Positions 26,649 through 36,368 of a stretch of 64,000 bases of DNA are shown here, one piece after another; position 1 is the stretch's first letter; every line of letters starts with the position of its first letter. The notes beneath the pieces were generated by a model, which ran no database searches, was not told the DNA's origin, and saw only the letters and a list, made by a program, of their open reading frames with translations. The translations under genes and the position numbers were made by a program. This DNA is from Theocolax elegans (taxonomy: Eukaryota; Arthropoda; Insecta; Hymenoptera; Cerocephalidae). The DNA lies in the NCBI GenBank assembly GCA_026168455.1, contig CM047426.1, positions 24,660,528 to 24,724,527 on the forward strand. The letters are read 5' to 3'.

Positions 26649-28434
26649 TTAATTTTCTGGGGGTTTGTCAATCACAGTCAGCACACCATTTTCTTGAAAA
26701 ACTTTGCATAAAGGATCATTTTCCTTTACAACAAAGGATAATACAACCTTTTGATAATAATCAGATGCTATTTCTATATTACTAATGACAGTAGATAGCA
26801 AATGTGCTTTTTCACAATATATTCCTAAAATAATATTAAAATAAATATGAGCACATTATTTCATTTTTTCATTTAAATACTTATGCAGTACATAAAGGAC
26901 TTTACCTGGTGGATCGTGCATTAAATATGAAAAGTGTACATGTAAATGATAGTATGATGGTTGATAGTGTAAAAAGATTCTAAGTTGAGATGATGGAAGA
27001 TTGTACTTTTTCTTGATTACATCTGTTCCCGAATTAAGTATATTTTTGAGTAAAGGTAAATGTGAACTATTGAGTTCTCGAAGAGATTTAATTCTTTTTC
27101 TTGACAAAACTAATATAGTTAGAGTAGTTAATTGGCCATCCCATTTTAAGTCTGGCAACATTATAAAACCTTTTGCTTCATCTTTATCTTCATATATTAT
27201 TTTATCATATTCTGCTTTATGACTTAAAATATTGTCTACCCACTAAAAGAACAAAAAAAATTTAAATTAGCTATTGACATTTAAAATAACAATTGTTTAA
27301 ACATACCTCAAGAGAAAAACTATCTGCTTCTAATTGTGGTAGAGTATACTTTTGATACATTTCATAAGTTTCATTTACAATATATAATTGTTTTCTGAGA
27401 AATTTATCCACGTGTTTTGGTGTTGCTGGATGAATAATTGTAGTATTTAAACCTATTTCAATGTTTCAAAATAATTTATATACATATTAGTTTTTGATAG
27501 AAATACTTATAAAAACATTAGTCAAAAATTCAATAAAAATAATAATCAATTTAATAAAAGAAATAATTAAAAAATGTATAGTTTAACAAATTTTATTCAC
27601 ATTTATTAAATAATTAAAGAAATTGTAAAATATATAGTATACAAAATTTCACCAATTTAGTAAATCCAAAATACACTCAAGTATAAGAATAAATAAGATT
27701 ATAAATTATTTTAAAATTTATATGAATCAATATATTAAAAAATTTAGATATAATGTTTATGACATTAAAGATAATTTAATGTACCATTTACTACAAAGAT
27801 TATCTAAATAAAAAATTGCTATATAAATGGAATAAAACAATGAATTATCATGTAAAACTCCATTCTGTATCCAAGTACTGTCATTTCAAGAATTAATAAA
27901 TGTGTTAACATGTGTGACATCTTACATTTTAACAGAATATCATCAGATAAGAAAAAAATGTATTCATAGGTATATGAAAGAAAAGTATGCAAGGTAGAAG
28001 GAATAGTAGAAAAAAAAGAAAAACAACCAAAGTGTTGAATGTATATTGAAAAAACTACGAATTTTACCGTTGTGTTCTCGTGTTGGAAAGCATTCGTAAT
28101 TTCCATAGACGTCGTTGTTAAAAAGTTTCCTAATAATAGTTCCTTCGTTGAAAAATCCTCTATTAAGGAATATTTCTTCTTCGGGAAAAACTCTTTTCTC
28201 AAGAATAACGACTGCCGGGCTATCATAACCCTTGAATTTACCTTCGACGAATATTTGCTTCCTCGTGCTATTGACATTGAGAATACGTGTCATTTGGAAA
28301 CTCGATAGACAAAGTGAACCATTGTGAACGCTTTTTTCGATTTTTGTTTCTTCGTCCATATCGAGTTTTATATTTTTCGCCAAGGGATTCTCGGTATCCG
28401 ATGCGTTACTTTGCTCCGCCATTTTTCTGGCCAA
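26649..28434 (-). CDS. DcpS: Scavenger mRNA decapping enzyme DcpS (m7GpppX diphosphatase)
   Basis: Hydrolyses the cap left on short fragments after 3'-to-5' mRNA decay, releasing m7GMP. Minus-strand exons: 28068-28434, 27307-27452, 26906-27242 and 26649-26824. Phases agree and give 341 residues, against 337 in human DCPS. The N-terminal swapped domain has VVILEKRVFPEEE and NDVYGNYECFP; the linker has IIHPATPKHVDKFLRKQ; the C-terminal HIT domain has LPDLKWDG, LRELNSSHLPLLKNI and the histidine triad YYHLHVHF, with His at about 270, 272 and 274, the middle one being the expected catalytic residue. The first ATG (28434, MARKMAEQ) was used; an alternative lies four codons later. Plus-strand open frames over exon 1 are antisense shadows. 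Confidence 0.95.
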
Positions 28435-28640
28435 CAGAGACAGAGAAAGAAACGTCCACCGAACAGCTCGCTCTACACTGCTACTCTCTCACTCTTTCTT
28501 TCGTGAGACCCGTGCACCCATATATCCGTCCGATACGCCGGCTGTATAGGTTTATTCTGGTTGCTCAATCCCCACAAGTCCACAACTGTTCTTCTTCTTC
28601 CGGCCTTTTACTGGCTATGTAGCATTGCTGGGGGTGTTGG
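28435..28640 (-). promoter_or_regulatory. DcpS upstream region, locally GC-rich
   Basis: A less AT-rich stretch directly upstream of the DcpS start, with CT-rich tracts and scattered CG dinucleotides, consistent with a 5' UTR and promoter. The 60-110-codon plus-strand frames across it have no recognisable domain. No core element can be pinned down. Confidence 0.35.
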
Positions 28641-28696
28641 AGATATAGCCTCCGTTGATAGCCGCTCGATCTCGAGGCTTCCAATGGCGCTACAGT

Positions 28697-29087
28697 CAGG
28701 TGTCGATTCCTACGACAAACGTACTTCAAACATACTTAAATTATTTTTACAGGTACATAGAGCTGTTAAAACGTTGAAAGATACTCCCTCCAGCTATGAC
28801 TAAAATTAAGGCAATTGTAATATTACTCTTGGCAGAAAATGTTTATTCTTTTAAAAAAATGTGTAATACGTTACGTATAGCATTACGGCAGATATAGATC
28901 CAACGAATACCAGACGTAATACACATTTATTTAAACAAATAAACATTTTCTGTCAAGACTCAAGAGTAATATTACAATTACCTTAATTTTAGTCATAGCT
29001 AAGGGGGAAAGTATCTTTCAACAGCTCTATTTACCTGTAAAATTTATAATTTATGTTTGAAGTACGTTTATCGTAGAAATCGACACA
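28697..29087. mobile_element. Inverted-repeat element, about 390 bp
   Basis: Arms 28697-28868 and 28921-29087 are imperfect reverse complements; both contain GTAATATTACTCTTG or its complement and the TTTCAAC/GTTGAAA segment. The central 50 bp or so are unpaired. It has no coding capacity and fits a MITE or fold-back element. Part of the left arm creates an 80-codon chance frame. Confidence 0.7.
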
Positions 29088-29096
29088 TGGAATTTG

Positions 29097-29352
29097 TACA
29101 CACACCGGTAAATGAAACTTTGAATTTCCGGAAACACCGATGAAATTCGCGCCACCGCCCGTCACAGGTTAACTGGGCTCAGCAGCGCGCATGCGTCATC
29201 CGGCCCAATGCGACGTCGCTCTGCGAACGAATAGATCGGCGTCGCATCGGGACGACGCATGCGTGCTGCTGAGCCCAGTTAACCTGCGACGGGCGGTGGC
29301 GCGAATTTCATCGGTGTTTCCGGAAATTCAAAGTTTCATTTACCGGTGTGTG
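29097..29352. mobile_element. GC-rich near-perfect hairpin, about 255 bp
   Basis: Arms of about 118 bp, starting ACACACCGGTAAATGAAAC on the left and mirrored at 29335-29352, enclose a loop of about 20 bp near 29228. The inner half is strikingly GC-rich (GGGCTCAGCAGC and its complement) against AT-rich surroundings. There is no coding capacity. It looks like a fold-back or MITE-type insertion. High arm identity suggests it is recent or maintained. Confidence 0.75.
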
Positions 29353-29468
29353 TACATATATGGTTAAATATTTTATTATTATATAGTTCATGTCGGATTC
29401 AATTTGAGAAGATATAGGAATAGGGACTTGTTCTCTATACTCCGGTATAAACCCTCCATGTACGCAAG

Positions 29469-29890
29469 ATTAAGTGCTCTATACCCCGTCAGCGCCCTCT
29501 AGTCTGAGAAAAATTTTCTTTGTATTTTTAGATTATTTAGGATAGTCAAATTAAAGAAAATTAAGTTTTCCCACTTATAAAATGGTATAAAGAATTATTT
29601 AACAATTACTTTGATTTGCATTATGGAAAATTGAAGGCGTATTTTATAGAGAAAAATAGATACCGCGGTGGACAGATGTCTGCTACTCGCCACAACCAAG
29701 TCAGATTTTCTCTACAATACATACCTTCAGTTTTTAATATTATTATCCAAAAACATATTTAAATAACTCATTATTTTATACGTGGGAAAACTTAGTTTTC
29801 TTGGATCTAGCTCCAGTAAATTAGCTAAGTATTATAAAGAAAATTTTTTTCAGACTAGAGGGCGCTGAAGGGGTATAGAGCACTCTTAAT
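29469..29890. mobile_element. Terminal-inverted-repeat element (MITE), about 420 bp
   Basis: The ends are reverse complements: the left begins ATTAAGTGCTCTATACCCC and the right ends with its complement carrying small indels. The match continues for about 55 bp through AGCGCCCTCTAGTCTGA, with a second matched block around AAGTTTTCCCAC at 29563-29574 and its partner near 29785. No transposase frame is present. The class is unknown. Confidence 0.72.
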
Positions 29891-30163
29891 TAGTGCGAAG
29901 CAATTACAGTAATTAATTTAATAAAGAGATAAAAAATGCATTTTTGTTTTTATATGGTGATTCGTGATCAAAATCATTTATTTATCGCGATATTATCAGC
30001 CTTTGATAAATAAACTGTGTTAATTTTAAGTTGAATGGAAATATTACATGATTCACAGATTTTGCAAAGAATTTGCATTTTTGCAATTAGAATTTTTAAT
30101 TATTTTATTCAAGTCTATCGGGAATGTAGTATTATTTTAAGAATATACAGTTTTACTTTTTTT
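29891..30163. other. AT-rich spacer between mobile elements
   Basis: No gene or repeat recognised. It is the unoccupied genomic DNA on the left of the 5S-headed retroposon. Confidence 0.4.
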
Positions 30164-30179
30164 ATATATCGAATACAGG
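30164..30179 (+). repeat. Left target-site duplication of the 5S-headed retroposon
   Basis: ATATATCGAATACAGG, identical to 30604-30619. A perfect 16 bp direct repeat at both ends is the expected scar of LINE-driven retroposition. Confidence 0.88.
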
Positions 30180-30603
30180 ACCGACGCGGTGGCGGAGTGG
30201 TGGAAGCGCACCTCGGCCGATCGCGAAAGTTAAGCAGCGCTGAGCGCGGTTAGTACTTGGATGGGAGACCATTCTCGTGCGGCTTTCGTGATCGGTTAGG
30301 TGTTTTTTCACACTTCACAACGTGAGCGGAAGGTGTGGAGATTCGGTTTCGGTGTCAAGGCCTACGCAATGTGACTTTGACACCCAAAAAGAATGTTTCG
30401 AATACACCGGCCATCTCGGGTGAGGTTTTCCCTGCTTCACAGGTTTCCCTCATCCACGGGCATAACCCCGGGCGAATGCGAGATGGTGGGGTTTTTAAGG
30501 GAGGGACAAAGCACCCACACATAGGTGGTAGGTGGACACCGTTAAAGTCCCCAGGGGGATAAACGGTAGGAAGTGCCAGGAAAAAGAGTGCACAAAATCA
30601 AGA
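30180..30603 (+). mobile_element. SINE-like retroposon with a 5S-rRNA-derived head
   Basis: A 424 bp insertion between perfect 16 bp target duplications. From about 30212 to 30272 it follows the conserved core of eukaryotic 5S rRNA, including GTTAAGCAGCGCTGAGCG, GGTTAGTACTTGG and ATGGGAGACC, the region holding the TFIIIA/Pol III internal control elements. The first 30 bases or so do not follow 5S; they contain TGGCGGAGTGG, which fits the tRNA A-box consensus. The body (about 30300-30600) is GC-richer than its surroundings, encodes no recognisable protein and ends AAAATCAAGA without a long poly(A). This fits a SINE3-type, 5S-derived SINE, mobilised by a partner LINE. The intact duplications imply a fairly recent insertion. 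Confidence 0.82.
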
Positions 30604-30619
30604 ATATATCGAATACAGG
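30604..30619 (+). repeat. Right target-site duplication of the 5S-headed retroposon
   Basis: An identical 16 bp copy of 30164-30179, directly after the element's 3' end. Confidence 0.88.
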
Positions 30620-30656
30620 GCAGTCCGCACAAACAATATGATTTAGATTTTCGGAG

Positions 30657-30926
30657 CTTGTTCGTTATACCCCCCTCCCCCAAATATTCATTTTTTTGTC
30701 ATGAATCGTTAAAAAATGACCAAATATATAAATAAAAATACAAATTTCGTAGGAGAAACTCATTTTTAATAATCCAATAATGGGTTATTGGATTATTAAA
30801 AAAATTAGTTTCTCCTTCGAAATTTATATTTTCATTTAAGTATATATATTTGGTCATTTTGTAACTATTTTAAAAAAAAAAAAATTATTTTTTATGAAGG
30901 GGGGGGGGTAACGATTAACGAGTAAG
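30657..30926. mobile_element. Fold-back palindrome, about 270 bp
   Basis: Outer arms (CTTGTTCGTTATACCCCCC on the left and the G-rich complement ending AACGAGTAAG on the right) and inner arms (ATGACCAAATATATA and its complement) pair around a centre at about 30783, where TAATCCAATAATGGGTTATTGGATTA is an almost perfect short hairpin. Small indels separate the blocks. No coding capacity. Confidence 0.72.
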
Positions 30927-31947
30927 ACCCAAATTTTATTCTACTGATTCCTATTATTTTCCCTATACCGACTTGTTGCAAGAGAAAAAAATGGTATATA
31001 TAAATGGTTATAACCTTTAGAGGATATATTGAATTTGTGATCATTCTAAGAGAATGATCAAAAGTGGTGTCTGATGATATCACTCATTAATTATGGAACG
31101 AAGGTCGATTATGGGTCGAGTCAATATAGTGACTTCCCGGTCCTCTATCGTATACATTGTTTTAAGAATTCATAAATTTTTGAAAGATTGAATATAAATT
31201 TTTTTTTGCTGTTTTGAAAAAGTCTGAACATGGACGTTTATAACATTAATGGAATAACCTTTGGTCATCGCTAACTTTATTGCTAATTTAACATAGAGCT
31301 TGTAGAACTGACATGTAGTCAGTAATAAATATTCTAAAGTAAGTTAAGTTTTTAATTCTGATTATTTTTAATGATTGAAGTATTGTTAATGCTTCTGCAG
31401 TAAAAATTGATAATGAAAGTATAGTTTGTATTTAAGATGAATCCCTACGTAAGATAAAAATAAAGCTGCTCCTATGTGGATTAATTTATTTTATTCTTAG
31501 AAGCATCTGTATAAAAGTCTGTAAAAATATTTTTTGAGATGAATTAAATTTATTACTTCGGATTATAGATGATTGGATCAATAAAGAATTAGTAAAATCA
31601 ATATAACGTTTTATGTTATTATTAGTTATTGAAAATAATAAATATAAATAAGGTATAAAAGAAGTTTAAATTTCGTGAATTTGTTGAATTTGTGAAAAGA
31701 ATGCGTGGTAAAGCTTTAAACAATGAGTAATTGAGGGTAAGTTGGTTTGTTTATTATTTTTGCAATTAAAGTTGGATAGTTCATTGGATTATAAAAAGTA
31801 CAATTATTTTAAATATTTATTAGCTAAACAGTCTGTTCTGATATTTAAAGTAGGTTTAATTGCTTATATGTGTAAATATACAAAAATATTATGTTTATTT
31901 TAATAAATATGCAATTTTATATGCGAAACCCGAATACATAATTGCAC
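30927..31947. other. AT-rich noncoding DNA
   Basis: No gene or clear repeat. It separates the palindrome cluster from the smaller inverted repeat at 31.95 kb. Confidence 0.4.
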
Positions 31948-32124
31948 GACGTAATTAAATAATAAGTAATTTCGGCAAAATTCCAGGTCAAGACAATCCA
32001 AGGACGCCCTAAAAAATTTCGAATAGTCACGGGAAATCATAAATTTTCGGTGCAGAAATTTTGTAGGGTGTCCTTATTGTATTGACCTGTAATTTGTAGA
32101 ATAACTTATTATTTAATTAATTAA
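31948..32124. mobile_element. Imperfect inverted repeat, about 175 bp
   Basis: Arms at about 31953-32020 and 32055-32124 pair imperfectly, sharing TAATTAAATAATAAGT, CCAGGTCAA/TTGACCTG and AAAATTTCG-type blocks. No coding capacity; probably an old MITE. Confidence 0.5.
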
Positions 32125-32639
32125 GTCATAAAAGACGGACAATCTCTCTTCACAATATGTATACATAAAAAAGAAAAATCACACAATCTCTCGTAAAACT
32201 ATAAGATGTTAAGTGGTACTTACTACAATATTTTATTTCACACTAATCATTTGTAGCTTACCTCTATAATTAATGTGTATTTTCGACGATAAATGTAATA
32301 AGAAAGGGGAGAGGAATAGACGAAATTTAATTTTCGAGCTCCGATGAGAGAAGAGCCCTCTCTCTTTCTCTCTATTTCTCTCACTACTGACTGAACGATC
32401 CACCACGAAAGGAGGAGTCCACTCACTAAAAGTCGAAATCTTGACTATCTCTGTCTGATAATTGGGGATCATAATTTAAAAATCAATGTGAGCCATCAGT
32501 CAATAGAACTTTCAATATTTCAAGAATCGATAACAAAAGTCATCAATTGAGTGGAAGCAGACAAGTTCACCGAATATAATCAAGATACTACGGAAATCTT
32601 GATGGGGTGGACATCCTCAAATCTTATTAACTATAAATA

Positions 32640-32960
32640 CAAACCTTGAGTAAAATCAAAGATAGATTACTACCTTTTTTTAACTCAATGCAAACAAAAG
32701 TACTTGCTGGATAAACTACAAAAAATTCAAAATCGAGCTATAAAACTTGCTCTCGGTTACAGACAATCAACTCTCATCAACGTTATATGCATGCCAAAGC
32801 AAAAATACCAAACTTATATATTCATTAGAATCAAACAAATCTCAGATAATTTAATTCTAAGAAATATTTCTGTAGATAACTCTGATCGATAAAGACTTCA
32901 TTCAAACACAACTTCACCTTTTACCTTTGCAGTTATTAGACTAGCTATATACACTGCCCT
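32640..32960 (+). pseudogene. Decayed non-LTR retrotransposon fragment, 5' part
   Basis: The frame from 32704 begins LDKLQKIQNRAIKLALGYR, typical of the region just after the reverse-transcriptase domain in Jockey/RTE-like ORF2 proteins, where xLQxIQNxAxRxxLGxR is recurrent. It is truncated by a stop at 32890 and lacks the catalytic RT motifs upstream. A matching 3' part lies at 35222-35649. It cannot encode a working enzyme. Confidence 0.7.
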
Positions 32961-33343
32961 CCACATGCTTTTCCGCACCTACGCAAAAATTGCCAGATTT
33001 AAAATTTTATTGCACAGCAGTCAAACGTCGTAATTAAAAAAATTCGTTGGCATTCGAAAGAGTATGTAAAAACCTACAAAAATGTTTGTGTAAAGTCAAT
33101 AATTTAAATATTAGTTTTTTGTTATTAGTAATAAAAAGAGATACAAAATACTTCTCTTGTCTCTATTTGACCCGCTGCAGGTTTAGTAAACTGAGGGGTC
33201 AAATGTTTTTTTAACTCAATTTTTAATAAAGTAAGAGTATTTTGCGTAAAAAATACACGTTTTTTTTTAAATAAGAGAGATATAAAAAAGATTTTTAGAG
33301 AGAAGAAAATTAATTTTTTCTCAGAGAATATAAATATGTTGTT

Positions 33344-33730
33344 TAATGGGATGTCGGACCCAAATTACAGGAATCTGCAACTTTCAACGCAAAAGTTATA
33401 TCTAAAATATTGAATTAAAAATCTGAAAAAATTCATACGGATAGCTGAAAACATAAGGAAGGACTTGACGTTTTGATTTTTTAATGAAAAAACATATCTT
33501 AAATAATCACAGAGTAAACAATGTTTGGTCGGTAATTATTAGTCAACAAAAGCATAATCTTTCAACCCAAATATCGTGATCAAATTATGGATTTAAAAAT
33601 CTGGAAAAATTTGGGTATATTATTTAAAACATGCCTAAGGGCTTGATGTTCGGCGTTTTTTAAAAACTCATTTGTTTATAAAAAAAGAACAAAATGACCA
33701 TTTCTGGGTCATGCGTCCCCTTTTTATTTT
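33344..33730 (+). repeat. Dispersed repeat copy 1, about 385 bp
   Basis: Begins ATGGGATGTCGGACC and aligns with interruptions over its whole length to 40806-41190 in the same orientation. Shared blocks include TGTCGGACC, ATTGAATTAA, GACGTTTTGATTTTTTAA (with one change), GGTCGGTAATTATT and AAACATGCCT. The copies are well diverged. No coding capacity; class unknown. Confidence 0.7.
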
Positions 33731-34525
33731 TTAGCATCTTAAAAAATATTTGCCTAAAATTCACACAAGAAATATTTTTTCAATTTTATTTATTAATTTT
33801 ATTCAAAAACTAAATCTATAATGACCAGGATATGTACTTTGGAATAATTAATGCAAAAATTGTAATTACTACTATTCCACAGTATTAGGAAATTTTTTAA
33901 TACAACGATTGTAAACGCTGCATTCCATAATGGTCATGATAAACGCCCATTAAAACTGTTGAGCATGTGTAGCGCCCAAACTTGAATTGCCATATGTAAA
34001 AAAAACTGTACAAGTGAAAAACTTGGAAATTTTGGATTACTCTCGCGAAGATACCAAAATTCGTATGTTGTATATAAGTATATTCAACTTTGAAACGAGG
34101 GGCTACTCGCGGAGGAAATCAGATATGCGGTACAAAGTGAATCGATTTCAATGTCTTATGGGTGGCAAGTGACATTTACATTACAATTGGTATTATGCGA
34201 TTTCCAAATTTTTCTCGTGCGGATCGAAGGATTTCAATTTTATTGCATAGAACAACCAGACGGTAGTACCACATTTCACTGCTTGGATGCTTCACGTGCA
34301 AAACTTTGGAACTCTCAAATACCATTTTAATATTTCTCCTAAGAATACCCAAATTCGTACGCTGTGTACCCATCGTTGATACCTACTATTAAATACACTT
34401 TGGCATGTGATTTTTACACTTAATTTCGTATAATTATAGCATTACCAAATTTCTTTCCGTGTAAATATAAAAAGCAACGAAAATTATGGAAAAAAAATTA
34501 AATATCCGTTATCACTATTCTATAC

Positions 34526-35170
34526 TTTAGGGGCAACTACATATCTCGTGTTATTTCGAGATTTTATGTAATTAAAGATTAAAATATATATTTCATTAAA
34601 CGTTTATCAAAATTATTAAAAGCACTTGCATATAGAGCGACCGAGCGGGTCGACTCGCGATCACGATACGCGGATGCTCTTTCGGCTATATCCATACTTA
34701 TGCGCGCGCGCAAATAGAGCTTATTGCAGTGCTCAAAACATATTCGAACTATTGCAAAAATAATTTTAAGCCTCTGTAAAACTTATATATTTTAATCTTT
34801 AATTTAAGACTGATTATAAGTTAAGATTAATGCATGTATACACGTTGATTTATGCATCGTAAATGTTGGGAAAATTAACATTTTTTCAAATTTGCGCATT
34901 TTTTGCGGCTTCGCAGTGGATTTATTTTAGCGAAAAATTGGTAACAATCTTTTTTTTTCAAAATGACGTAACTTACGATAAAATTTTTTTTTCGCAAAAA
35001 CAAATTTTTGCAAATTGTTTATAAAAATAGTTAATAACAATTAAAGGCGCTATTTGCAGACTTTGTACTTAACTAATAAAAAAGTCGGATTCAACAGGTG
35101 AAAATATTTCGGAAACTAGGGTAGAATGAAGGACCTCGAAATAACGCGGGTTGTATTGGTTGCCCCTAAA
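34526..35170. mobile_element. Terminal-inverted-repeat element, about 645 bp
   Basis: The left end TTTAGGGGCAACTACAT and the right end, its complement with a few changes (GGTTGCCCCTAAA), form inverted repeats of about 35-40 bp that run on through GTTATTTCGAG. The interior has a GC-rich patch with CG dinucleotides at about 34640-34720 and no transposase frame. It lies between the two halves of a decayed non-LTR retrotransposon. Confidence 0.68.
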
Positions 35171-35221
35171 CTATTCTTATTATTTTTTGTAAAACACTCA
35201 ACAAACTAACAATAAAACCAT

Positions 35222-35649
35222 CCAAAATATACAAAAGAAGCATACTGGCATCTATAAATAGGCACATCTTACTTCACAAACTATATTAATAAAATTAAAA
35301 CTAAACCTTGGTTCCATAAATCATTATTGTCTTATAGATAATATCATATACTTAGTTATTGCTAATTGTAAAATATGTTTATCATTATTATTAGCTGAAA
35401 GTCTAGAAATAATTGAAAAGCTCCCCTCTATGCTCTTGCGGTGCAATTGAAAACGTTGACCATATATTCTGTGGAACTGCACAAAATTTGCAATTCAAAG
35501 GAATTAAAACCTACAGCAACAAAATTAAAAAACATTGTGACAAAATTAAAAGCACACGAAAAAAAAAATTTAAATACCTAAATGAAATTTTTAAAACTCC
35601 AACTGGAGTCCTAACCTCTCTAACTATAGAATTCCTAAAAAGTTGGTGA
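35222..35649 (+). pseudogene. Decayed non-LTR retrotransposon fragment, 3' end of ORF2
   Basis: The frame from 35413 begins SSPLCSCGAIENVDHIFCG, which resembles the Cys/His-rich C-terminal motif (CxCGxxExxxHxxxxC) common in Jockey/I-like ORF2 proteins. Upstream, 35250-35400 resembles the preceding segment (around TKPWFHKSLLSYR) with frame breaks. It probably belongs to the same ancient element as 32640-32960. Confidence 0.7.
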
Positions 35650-35879
35650 TTTACTGATCTAATAAAATCATAAAATCTTTTACGAATCAACCGCATAAAA
35701 TTTTATATATAACAAACATGCTCTTTTCAATATCCAATTATAATAAAAATTAATTATAAAAATATAAATAAAAGTAAAAAAGAAAGAAAAATAGTAAAGT
35801 TTGGCATATGTTAATATACCTATAGTGCCAAACCAAATTCAAATTTATAGAATCTGTAATAGCCAACATAAAGAAAAGA

Positions 35880-36368
35880 AGAAGATAAATAATTAACCCC
35901 CCTCTCTCCATCATCACATATATACGTAAGAAAATGCGCGGGGAGAAGCGAGAGAGCGAAAAAAACAAGAGCAAGAAAGACAGAACGAGCGAGCTGCGCG
36001 AGAGTGTATAGAGAGGGAATTTCACAGTCTGAGAAATGCGCGTGTAAGCAAAATAAGTAACGTAACGAGATATTGTTCCCCTCCCACTCTAGAAGAATAG
36101 ATCGTCAAATCCGCACGCGCGCGTAAGAAAAAGAAAACCGCGTGAAAGAGAAAGAGGGAGAGATCTTTACCAAGTACTTTGGAATATAGCTTACTAGGCT
36201 GATACCCATTAGAACAGAAAAAACGTTACGTGCTGCTCTCTGGGCAAACTGGAAGAGTCGAGGTGAGCAATTGTTGGAGAGGAGAATACTTGGGCCCGCG
36301 TGCGAGAGGCGAGAAGGCGACGAACGACGACTCGACGAGCCCCTGTATCTATTTAACAACTTCAAAAA
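35880..36368 (+). promoter_or_regulatory. CARNMT1 promoter and 5' UTR region
   Basis: A locally GC-rich, CG-containing stretch directly before the CARNMT1 start codon (for example CGCGCGTAAG at 36119-36128, and 36290-36345). Overlapping minus- and plus-strand frames have no domain and are side effects of low stop density. No TATA box can be assigned. Confidence 0.4.

Noticed and set aside
28039..28308. 89-codon plus-strand frame
   Set aside because: It is antisense to DcpS exon 1, whose own frame matches a known enzyme.
30212..30290. Functional 5S rRNA gene
   Set aside because: Only the middle of 5S is recognisable, both ends depart from it, and the segment is the head of a larger insertion bounded by target duplications.
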